From the NCBI RefSeq assembly GCF_035497915.1, contig NZ_DATJCS010000051.1, positions 124,001-188,000 of the forward strand: 64,000 bases of DNA, written 5' to 3'. This document shows positions 39,838-46,979 of this stretch, piece by piece (the first letter of the stretch is position 1; every line of letters begins with the position of its first letter). The notes beneath the pieces are model-generated. The model was not told the DNA's origin. It did no database searches and was given only the letters and a program-made list of their open reading frames with translations. Source of the DNA: Serpens sp035497915 (GTDB taxonomy: Bacteria; Pseudomonadota; Gammaproteobacteria; Pseudomonadales; Pseudomonadaceae). A program made the position numbers and the translations under genes.

Positions 39838-42234
39838 TTAATGCGTGCTGACTCTCTCCTTGGAATCAGTCTCGCGGGTTTCATCCTTAGCTACCATGTC
39901 CGGAGCCGCATCGGGCAAGGGCTCCGGGGCGTATTGCAGCGCAATTTGCAGGACCTCGTCAATCCATTTGACGGGCTTGATTTGCAGATCCTGTTTGATG
40001 TTTTCAGGAATCTCCTTCAAATCCCGCACATTTTCCTCGGGAATGATCACCGTCTTGATGCCGCCACGACGCGCCGCCAGGAGCTTCTCCTTCAGACCGC
40101 CGATGGCCAGCACCTGACCGCGCAAGGTGATTTCGCCGGTCATGGCGACATCGGCGCGCACCGGAATCTGGGTCAGCGCCGACACCAGGGCCGTGCACAG
40201 GCCGATGCCTGCGCTGGGGCCGTCCTTGGGGGTCGCCCCTTCCGGCATGTGGATATGCACATCGCGCTTCTCATGGAAATCCAGCGGGATGCCCAGACTC
40301 TTGGCGCGACTGCGCACCACGGTCAGGGCGGCGGTCATGGACTCGGCCATGACATCGCCCAGCGAACCGGTCTTGATCAGCTGTCCCTTGCCCGGCACCA
40401 CGGCGGTTTCGATGGTCAGCAGTTCGCCACCGACCTGGGTCCAGGCCAGGCCGGTGACCTGCCCCACCTGGTCTTCCTGCTCGGCCAAGCCGTAGCGATA
40501 CTTGCGTACGCCCAGATAGTGTTCAAGCGAGTCCGGCGTCACCTCGACCTGGAAGCGCTTTTCCTTGATGTTCTCTTTCACCACCTTGCGACAGACCTTG
40601 GCGATCTGACGCTCCAGGCCGCGCACACCTGCCTCGCGGGTGTAGTAGCGAATGACATCGCGGATCGTTTCCTCGCAGACAGTCAGCTCACTCGGCTTGA
40701 GACCGTTGGCGCGAATCTGCTTGGGCAGCAGGTACTTGATGGTGATGTTGACCTTCTCGTCCTCGGTGTAGCCCGGCAGGCGAATCACCTCCATGCGGTC
40801 CAGCAACGGCGCCGGAATGTTCATGGAGTTCGAGGTGCACACGAACATCACATCCGAAAGGTCGTAATCGACCTCCAGGTAATGGTCGTTGAAATGATGG
40901 TTCTGCTCGGGATCCAGCACCTCAAGCAGCGCGGAGGCTGGATCGCCGCGCATATCACTGCCCAGCTTGTCGATTTCATCCAGCAGGAACAGCGGGTTGC
41001 GTACACCGCCCTTGGTCATCTTCTGGATCAGACGGCCCGGCATGGAGCCGATGTAGGTGCGACGGTGGCCACGGATCTCCGCTTCGTCGCGCACGCCACC
41101 CAGCGCCATGCGCACGAACTTGCGATTCGTGGAACGGGCGATGGACTCGGCCAGCGAGGTCTTGCCCACACCGGGCGGGCCGACCAGGCAGAGTACCGGC
41201 CCCTTGAGCTTCTTCACGCGCTTCTGCACGGCCAGGTACTCAAGGATGCGCTCCTTCACCTCCTCCAGGCCGTAATGGTCGGCGTCGAGGATTTCCTCAG
41301 CACGGGAAAGGTCCAGACGAACCTTGGTTTCCGCCTTCCACGGCACATTCAGCAGCCAGTCGAGATAGGAGCGCACCACCGTGGCCTCGGCGGACATCGG
41401 CGACATCTGCTTGAGCTTGTTCAGCTCGGTCAGTGCCTTGGCATGCGCCTCCTTGGGCAGGCCGGCATTCTCGATGCGCTTCTTCAGCTCATCGACTTCA
41501 TTGTGGCCCTCGTCGATGTCGCCCAGCTCCTTCTGAATGGCCTTCATCTGCTCATTCAGGTAGTACTCGCGCTGGCTGCGCTCCATCTGCTTCTTGACGC
41601 GACCGCGAATGCGCTTTTCGACCTGCAGCAGATCGATTTCCGAATCCAGCAGACCCAGCACGTATTCCACGCGGGCCGGCAGTTCGGTGATCTCGAGGAT
41701 TTCCTGCTTCTGTTGCAGATTGAGCGCCATGTGCGCCGCCATGGTGTCGACCAGGCGGCTCGGCTCGTCGATGCTGTTCAGCGACGCCAAGACTTCCGCC
41801 GGAACCTTCTTGCCCAGCTGCACATACTGTTCGAACTGGTTCAGCAGGGTACGGCAGAACACTTCCGCCTCGCGTTCGGAAGTGGCCAGCTCGTCGAGCA
41901 GCGCGACCTCGACGCAACTGTGATCGTCGAGGGTGACGAAACGCTCGACGCGACCGCGCTGCTCGCCTTCCACCAGCACTTTAACGGTGCCGTCGGGCAG
42001 CTTGAGCAGTTGCAGGATGGTGGCGACCGTACCGACCTGGTAGAGCGCTTCCTGATCCGGATCGTCATCGCCGGGATTCTTCTGGGCCACCAGAAGGATC
42101 TGCTTGTCGCCCTTCATGGCTTCTTCCAGCGCCGCGATGGACTTTTCCCGCCCGACGAAAAGCGGAATCACCATGTGCGGATAGACCACGACATCACGCA
42201 ACGGCAGGAGTGGCAATTCGATGGTTTTGTTCAT
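39838..42234 (-). CDS. lon: ATP-dependent protease Lon
   Basis: 798-residue LonA protease. It has an N-terminal substrate-binding LAN domain (from LPLLPLRDVVVYPHMVIPLF), a helical linker, an AAA+ ATPase with Walker A GPPGVGKTSLAES and Walker B NPLFLLDEIDKLG, and a C-terminal protease domain with the catalytic Ser in PKDGPSAGIG and Lys in LRGQVLAIGGLKEKLLAA. It degrades misfolded and regulatory proteins in the cytoplasm. The start is ATG at 42234 (MNKTIELPLLPL); an open frame to 42363 adds 43 residues of non-family sequence. A heat-shock-like promoter lies upstream. Confidence 0.98.
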   Translation of the reverse strand: MNKTIELPLLPLRDVVVYPHMVIPLFVGREKSIAALEEAMKGDKQILLVAQKNPGDDDPDQEALYQVGTVATILQLLKLPDGTVKVLVEGEQRGRVERFVTLDDHSCVEVALLDELATSEREAEVFCRTLLNQFEQYVQLGKKVPAEVLASLNSIDEPSRLVDTMAAHMALNLQQKQEILEITELPARVEYVLGLLDSEIDLLQVEKRIRGRVKKQMERSQREYYLNEQMKAIQKELGDIDEGHNEVDELKKRIENAGLPKEAHAKALTELNKLKQMSPMSAEATVVRSYLDWLLNVPWKAETKVRLDLSRAEEILDADHYGLEEVKERILEYLAVQKRVKKLKGPVLCLVGPPGVGKTSLAESIARSTNRKFVRMALGGVRDEAEIRGHRRTYIGSMPGRLIQKMTKGGVRNPLFLLDEIDKLGSDMRGDPASALLEVLDPEQNHHFNDHYLEVDYDLSDVMFVCTSNSMNIPAPLLDRMEVIRLPGYTEDEKVNITIKYLLPKQIRANGLKPSELTVCEETIRDVIRYYTREAGVRGLERQIAKVCRKVVKENIKEKRFQVEVTPDSLEHYLGVRKYRYGLAEQEDQVGQVTGLAWTQVGGELLTIETAVVPGKGQLIKTGSLGDVMAESMTAALTVVRSRAKSLGIPLDFHEKRDVHIHMPEGATPKDGPSAGIGLCTALVSALTQIPVRADVAMTGEITLRGQVLAIGGLKEKLLAARRGGIKTVIIPEENVRDLKEIPENIKQDLQIKPVKWIDEVLQIALQYAPEPLPDAAPDMVAKDETRETDSKERVSTH

Positions 42235-42288
42235 AACTCGACTCTGCGACGGCCGACGGCCGTGATCGGTGGGTTGCCCTTGCCGCCA

Positions 42289-42317
42289 AGATGAGGGCGA
42301 ACCTGGAAAAACACAAG
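42289..42317 (-). promoter_or_regulatory. Candidate sigma-32 heat-shock promoter of lon
   Basis: Reading the minus strand, CTTGTG (42317-42312) and CCTCATCT (42296-42289) are separated by 15 bases and resemble the RpoH consensus CTTGAA / CCCCATNT (4/6 and 6 of the 7 specified positions). It lies 55 bases upstream of the lon ATG. Confidence 0.4.
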
Positions 42318-42335
42318 CAAGGATCCGGAATGAAG

Positions 42336-42355
42336 AAGGGGCCCGCAGGCCCCTT
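42336..42355. terminator. Terminator between clpX and lon
   Basis: 8-bp stem AAGGGGCC / GGCCCCTT with a CGCA loop. Poly-T follows on the plus strand and CTTCTTC on the minus strand, and the structure begins a few bases after the clpX stop. It separates clpX from lon. Confidence 0.75.
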
Positions 42356-42359
42356 TTTC

Positions 42360-43640
42360 TCACGCGTCCGGCGCTGCCTTGGCGGTAGGCTCGCTGTTCT
42401 CGTAGATGAGCAGCGGCTTGGAGGTGCCTTCGATGACATTCTCGTCGATGACCACCTTGCTGACGTCGCCCTGCGAGGGGATCTCGTACATGGTGTCCAG
42501 CAGGATGCCTTCGAGGATGGAGCGCAGGCCGCGCGCGCCGGTCTTGCGCTCGAGCGCGCGACGCGCCACGGCGCGCAACGCGTCGGGGCGGAACTCCAGA
42601 TCCACGCCTTCCATTTCAAACAGCTTGGCGTACTGCTTGGTCAGCGCGTTCTTCGGCTCGGCGAGGATTTCGATCAAGGCCGCTTCGTCCAGCTCTTCGA
42701 GCGTGGCGATCACCGGGAGGCGACCGACGAACTCGGGAATCAGTCCGAACTTGACCAGATCGTCGGGCGTCACTTCACGCAGCGAATCACCGACCGACTT
42801 GCCGGCATCCTTGCTGCGCACCTCGGCGGTGAAGCCGATGCCACCCTTGGTGGAGCGGCCCTGGATGACCTTCTCCAGGCCGGCGAAGGCGCCGCCGCAG
42901 ATGAACAGGATGTTGCGGGTGTCCACCTGCAGGAACTCCTGCTGGGGATGCTTGCGACCACCCTGCGGCGGAACGGAGGCAACCGTGCCTTCGATCAGCT
43001 TGAGCAGCGCCTGCTGCACGCCCTCGCCCGACACGTCGCGGGTGATTGAGGGGTTGTCCGACTTGCGCGAGATCTTGTCGATCTCGTCGATGTAGACGAT
43101 GCCCATCTGGGCCTTCTCCACATCGTAGTCGCACTTCTGCAGCAGCTTCTGGATGATGTTCTCCACGTCCTCGCCCACATAACCGGCTTCGGTCAGTGTG
43201 GTGGCGTCGGCGATGGTGAACGGCACATTCAGCAGGCGCGCCAGGGTTTCGGCCAGCAGGGTCTTGCCCGAGCCGGTCGGGCCGATCAGCAAAATGTTGC
43301 TCTTGCCGAGCTCGACATCATCCTTCTTGTCCCGCTGGTTGAGGCGCTTGTAGTGGTTGTAGACGGCGACGGCCAGAATCTTCTTGGCACGCTCCTGACC
43401 GATCACATACTGATCGAGGATCGCACTGATCTCCTTGGGCGTCGGCAATTTGTGCGCATTGCTCTCGGCCTGTGCTTCCTGCACCTCCTCGCGGATGATG
43501 TCGTTGCACAGGTCTACGCACTCGTCGCAGATGAAGACAGAGGGTCCGGCGATCAGCTTGCGCACTTCATGCTGGCTCTTGCCGCAGAAGGAGCAATAAA
43601 GCAGCTTGCCGTTGTCCTCGCCATTGCGGGTATCAGTCAT
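42360..43640 (-). CDS. clpX: ATP-dependent Clp protease ATP-binding subunit ClpX
   Basis: 426-residue AAA+ unfoldase. It has an N-terminal zinc-binding domain (CSFCGKSQHEVRKLIAGP with a second pair in ICDECVDLC), Walker A GPTGSGKTLLAETLA, Walker B GIVYIDEIDKIS, the RKHP pore motif near QGGRKHPQQEF, and a C-terminal sensor-2 region (GARGLRSILEGIL). It feeds substrates to ClpP. The start is ATG at 43640 (MTDTRNGEDNG); upstream codons to 43685 are non-coding. It lies about 100 bases downstream of clpP. Confidence 0.98.
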   Translation of the reverse strand: MTDTRNGEDNGKLLYCSFCGKSQHEVRKLIAGPSVFICDECVDLCNDIIREEVQEAQAESNAHKLPTPKEISAILDQYVIGQERAKKILAVAVYNHYKRLNQRDKKDDVELGKSNILLIGPTGSGKTLLAETLARLLNVPFTIADATTLTEAGYVGEDVENIIQKLLQKCDYDVEKAQMGIVYIDEIDKISRKSDNPSITRDVSGEGVQQALLKLIEGTVASVPPQGGRKHPQQEFLQVDTRNILFICGGAFAGLEKVIQGRSTKGGIGFTAEVRSKDAGKSVGDSLREVTPDDLVKFGLIPEFVGRLPVIATLEELDEAALIEILAEPKNALTKQYAKLFEMEGVDLEFRPDALRAVARRALERKTGARGLRSILEGILLDTMYEIPSQGDVSKVVIDENVIEGTSKPLLIYENSEPTAKAAPDA

Positions 43641-43739
43641 TCGGTCAATCCAATACGGTAGGCTTGAAACACAAGATGAGGGCAATCAGGGGCATTTTCA
43701 ACCCTGCGGCGACCGGATATCCGACCGCCGCACACAGAA

Positions 43740-44375
43740 TTACAGCGCCAGTCGACGCTCGAGCACCTGGTCGATCAGTCCGTATTTGACCGCTTCTTCG
43801 CCGCTCATGAAGTTGTCCCGGTCGGTATCGCGGGCAATCACATCGATCGGCTGGTTGCAGTGGTGGGCCAGGATCCGGTTCAGACGCTCGCGGATGGTCA
43901 GGATTTCGCGGGCATGGATCTCGATGTCCGACGCCTGACCCTGGAAGCCGCCCAGCGGCTGGTGAATCATCATGCGCGAATGCGGCAGGCAGTAACGCTT
44001 GCCGGCGGCGCCGCCAGCCAACAGCAGCGCACCCATGCTGCAGGCCTGGCCGATGCAGTAGGTGGTCACGTCCGGCTTGATGAACTGCATGGTGTCGTAG
44101 ATCGACATGCCGGCGGTCACCGAGCCGCCCGGCGAGTTGATGTACAGGTGGATGTCCTTGTCGGGGTTCTCCGCCTCGAGGAACAGCAGCTGCGCAACCA
44201 CCAGGTTGGCCATGTAGTCCTCGACCTGGCCGACCAGGAAGATCACCCGCTCCTTGAGCAGGCGGGAATAGATGTCGTAGGCGCGCTCGCCGCGAGCGGA
44301 CTGCTCGATCACCATCGGCACCAGGCCACCGGCGGCCTGGATTTCAGGCATTTGCATAAAGGAATTGCGGGACAT
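43740..44375 (-). CDS. clpP: ATP-dependent Clp protease proteolytic subunit ClpP
   Basis: 211-residue serine peptidase of the ClpP tetradecamer. Catalytic Ser113 lies in IGQACSMGALLL and His138 in LPHSRMMIHQPLGG; the Asp of the triad lies in the DRDNFMSGEEA segment. The handle region and LYINSPGGSVTAGMSIYDTM are typical. ATG at 44375 gives MSRNSFMQMPEI, the family N-terminus with a short propeptide. It lies between tig and clpX on the same strand. Confidence 0.98.
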   Translation of the reverse strand: MSRNSFMQMPEIQAAGGLVPMVIEQSARGERAYDIYSRLLKERVIFLVGQVEDYMANLVVAQLLFLEAENPDKDIHLYINSPGGSVTAGMSIYDTMQFIKPDVTTYCIGQACSMGALLLAGGAAGKRYCLPHSRMMIHQPLGGFQGQASDIEIHAREILTIRERLNRILAHHCNQPIDVIARDTDRDNFMSGEEAVKYGLIDQVLERRLAL

Positions 44376-44413
44376 TTCCAGCGATCGCTCCCTATTGAAC
44401 GGTCCTAAAGACA

Positions 44414-44440
44414 CATAAGCCAGCGCTAGGCTGGCTTATG
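44414..44440 (-). terminator. Hairpin between tig and clpP
   Basis: 10-bp perfect stem CATAAGCCAG / CTGGCTTATG with a 7-base loop and a short T-rich tail (TGTCTTT) on the minus strand. It probably ends or attenuates tig transcripts before clpP. Confidence 0.65.
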
Positions 44441-44462
44441 CGGTGCTCGAGCGGGGGAAGAA

Positions 44463-45773
44463 TCAGGCGACTTGCGGAGCTTCCGCGGGCTTGACAGCTT
44501 CTTCATAGGAAACCGACTTGTCGGTCACCTTGGCCTTGCCGAGGACAGTATCTACAACTTGTTCTTCCAGTACAACCGAGCGAACTTCGTTCAGCTGCTT
44601 CTCGTTCTTCAGGTACCAGGCCACTACCTGCTCGGGCTCCTGGTAGGCCGAAGCCATTTCCTCGATCAGCGCGCGGACGCGGCTCTCGTCCGGCTTCAGT
44701 TCGTTCTGCTTGACCACCTCGGCGATGATCAGGCCCAGCACCACGCGACGCTTGGCCTGCTCTTCGAACAGCTCGGCCGGCAGGTTTTCCGGCTTGATGT
44801 TGCCGCCGAACTGCTGCACAGCCTGGACGCGCAGACGGTTCACTTCGTCGGCGATCAGGGCCTTCGGCACTTCGACCGGGTTGGTTTCCAGCAGACCTTC
44901 CATGACCTGGTTCTTCACCTTGGTCTTGATGGCCTGACGCAGTTCACGCTCCATGTTCTTGCGGACTTCGGCGCGGAAACCTTCCAGGCCGCCTTCCTTC
45001 ACGCCGAACAGGGCGAAGAATTCGTCGTTCAGCTCCGGCAGAGCCGGGGCGGCAACGGCAGTTACATTGACGGTGAACTCGGCAGTCTTGCCGGCCAGAT
45101 CGAGGTTCTGGTAGTCCTCGGGGAAGGTCGGGGTGATGACGCGCTCTTCACCGGCCTTCACGCCAACCAGGGCGTCTTCGAAGCCCGGGATCATGCGGCC
45201 CGAACCCAGCACCAGCGGCACGCCCTTGGCGGAGCCGCCAGCGAAGGCTTCGCCGTCGATCTTGCCCACGAAATCGATGGTGATCTGGTCACCATTCTCG
45301 GCGGCACGGTCGGCGGCCTCGAAACGGGTGTTCTGCTTGCGCAGGACGTCCAGCATGGTGTCGACGTCGGCATCGCCGACCTCGGCTTGCTGACGCTCGA
45401 CGGCAATGCCTTCGAAGCCGGCCAGCTTGATTTCCGGGAACACTTCGAAGGTGGCGACGTATTCCAGATCCTTGCCCTTCTCGAACACCTTCGGCTCGAT
45501 GGACGGGGCGCCTGCCGGGTTCAGTTTCTGCTCGACCACGGCTTCGTAGAAGGTTTCCTGGATCAGATCGCCCAGAGCCTCCTGACGGGCAGCACCTTCG
45601 TAACGCTGACGAATGACGCTCATCGGCACCTTGCCCGGACGGAAGCCCGCAACCTTGGCGCGACGGGCAGTCTGCTGCAGGCTCTTGTCGACTGCGGATT
45701 CGATGCGTGCGGCCGGCACGCCGACAGTCATCCGGCGCTCAAGAGCGGAGGTGGCTTCTACAGAAACTTGCAT
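44463..45773 (-). CDS. tig: Trigger factor
   Basis: 436-residue ribosome-associated chaperone. It has an N-terminal ribosome-binding domain with the signature AKVAGFRPGKVPMSVIRQRYEG (about residues 33-54), a central FKBP-type isomerase domain (about 155-240; DQITIDFVGKIDGEAFAGG), and a helical C-terminal chaperone domain ending YEEAVKPAEAPQVA. The start is ATG at 45773, with GAGGAA upstream; the frame runs open to 45860 but without family similarity. It heads the tig-clpP-clpX-lon block. Confidence 0.97.
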   Translation of the reverse strand: MQVSVEATSALERRMTVGVPAARIESAVDKSLQQTARRAKVAGFRPGKVPMSVIRQRYEGAARQEALGDLIQETFYEAVVEQKLNPAGAPSIEPKVFEKGKDLEYVATFEVFPEIKLAGFEGIAVERQQAEVGDADVDTMLDVLRKQNTRFEAADRAAENGDQITIDFVGKIDGEAFAGGSAKGVPLVLGSGRMIPGFEDALVGVKAGEERVITPTFPEDYQNLDLAGKTAEFTVNVTAVAAPALPELNDEFFALFGVKEGGLEGFRAEVRKNMERELRQAIKTKVKNQVMEGLLETNPVEVPKALIADEVNRLRVQAVQQFGGNIKPENLPAELFEEQAKRRVVLGLIIAEVVKQNELKPDESRVRALIEEMASAYQEPEQVVAWYLKNEKQLNEVRSVVLEEQVVDTVLGKAKVTDKSVSYEEAVKPAEAPQVA

Positions 45774-45985
45774 GGATATTCCTCGTTGCACAGACGTGGC
45801 GCCGGCCGTTCCGGCTTGATCAAGGGCATGCATTCTAGATGCACCCCGGGTGGAAGTCACCCCACGGAACGGATCGGCAGAAAGAGGCGGCGGGAACGGC
45901 GCGGCGGCATTTCCCGACCTGTCAAAAATCGCAGGGCGGCGATTCTAGCCGGCGAAAGAGTGGCTTGTATACCGAGGCGTTGGCC

Positions 45986-46537
45986 TCAAGCGTGCACGCT
46001 GGCGCTCATCGAGCCCTGCGGCATGCGCAGCTCGTCGACGGCATGGATCAGACCACAGGCCAGTGCCTCGTCCGGCCCGAGAATGCGCGGTGACGCGGTG
46101 AGATAGGTGGTGACGTCAAGCGGCTCGGCCGCACCCTGGGTGCGGTCCATGACGATCTGCTCATAAAGGAAGCGGTCGTGATCCATGCTCATGGCGTATT
46201 CGATCATGCGCGCATGATCGACGGCGCCATGCAGAGTCCAGTGGAACGGGTGAAACAGGAACTTGCTGAAGCGGCTCGCGGTGCGGCGCTCTCCGGCAAG
46301 AAAGATGATGTTGCCCATCGATTCGACGGTCCCCAGGTTATGGGTATGCACCGGCACCGGTAGCGACATCAGGAAATTGAACAGCGAAAAGCCGTAGCTG
46401 CACTCCCCACCCATGGTGGCGATCTTGATCACCAGCTCGCTGGCCTCCTGCTGGACGGCCTTGTTGCACTTGTCGATCAGTTGCCCAGTGGTCGAGGAGT
46501 TGATCGGGCCGGTGAAATGCACGACATAGGGAGTCAT
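45986..46537 (-). CDS. ClpP-like serine protease homologue, atypical (ClpP2-like)
   Basis: About 183 residues with a ClpP/crotonase fold: INSSTTGQLIDKC, the substrate-strand motif IATMGGECSYGFSLFNFL, a catalytic-Ser-like position Ser73 in LGTVESMGNIIFLAGE, and a His-like position His96 in FLFHPFHW. Aligning its PDEALACGLIHAV to the GEEAVKYGLIDQV of ClpP puts a Pro where ClpP has its catalytic Asp, so the triad may be incomplete or use another residue. The start could be ATG 46537 or ATG 46564, the latter overlapping the upstream DUF2795 gene by 14 bases. It lies 212 bases upstream of tig and is separate from it. Role unknown; a modified Clp partner or a non-proteolytic homologue are both possible. 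Confidence 0.8.
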   Translation of the reverse strand: MTPYVVHFTGPINSSTTGQLIDKCNKAVQQEASELVIKIATMGGECSYGFSLFNFLMSLPVPVHTHNLGTVESMGNIIFLAGERRTASRFSKFLFHPFHWTLHGAVDHARMIEYAMSMDHDRFLYEQIVMDRTQGAAEPLDVTTYLTASPRILGPDEALACGLIHAVDELRMPQGSMSASVHA

Positions 46538-46550
46538 GGGGTTTACCGAC

Positions 46551-46754
46551 TCAACGGGCGCCATAGCGTTTCAGGATGTCCGCCATGCTGCCGAAGTCCT
46601 GTGCAGGCAGAGCTTCGAGCATGCGCAGCACCGCTTCACTGGCGCCATTCTCCTTAGCCTTGCGAATCAGCCGGTCACGATCGGCGGGAAAATCCAGGCC
46701 ATGCAGGTAGCGACTGACCTGCTCATCGGCCGCAGGTCCTTTCTCAAGGCTCAT
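46551..46754 (-). CDS. DUF2795-like small protein
   Basis: 67 residues, helical and soluble. The segment VSRYLHGLDFPADRDRLIRK, then ENGASEAVLRMLEALPAQDFGSMADILK, matches the DUF2795 pattern (YLxGxxYPAxxxxLIxxAxxNGA ... LExLPxxxF). A purine-rich AGAGGGG lies upstream of ATG at 46754. It abuts or overlaps the ClpP-like gene, so the two are probably co-translated; whether the proteins interact is unknown. Confidence 0.75.
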   Translation of the reverse strand: MSLEKGPAADEQVSRYLHGLDFPADRDRLIRKAKENGASEAVLRMLEALPAQDFGSMADILKRYGAR

Positions 46755-46979
46755 ACACCACCCCTCTATTCAACTTTCCTTCAGATGTATGGAGCCGCCA
46801 CCCACGTAGGCAGTTCGACAGACCTAGCCGCTGGCGGACGGGCGGTGAGCCCGGTTTGCCCGCCGGGACTTCGCTGTCTACGCTGAAAAGCACTTTGGTG
46901 CCGCCCCGGCTGTGTGGCGCCTGCGCAGGCAAGACCACTCGGGCGCCGCGCCCGATGCAACGGGACGGGAGCAAGCACC

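Noticed and set aside
39841..42294. 817-codon open frame on the plus strand antisense to lon
   Set aside because: It lies exactly over lon, has His/Gln/Leu-rich composition typical of the reverse complement of a GC-rich gene, and no recognisable domain. Similar long antisense frames over tamA, muxB and ybiT were dropped for the same reason.
46755..46979. FNR/ANR box (TTGAT-N4-ATCAA) or NarL heptamers upstream of narK
   Set aside because: Expected for an anaerobic nitrate operon, but no acceptable match was found by eye on either strand. The promoter may use degenerate sites, so none is claimed.
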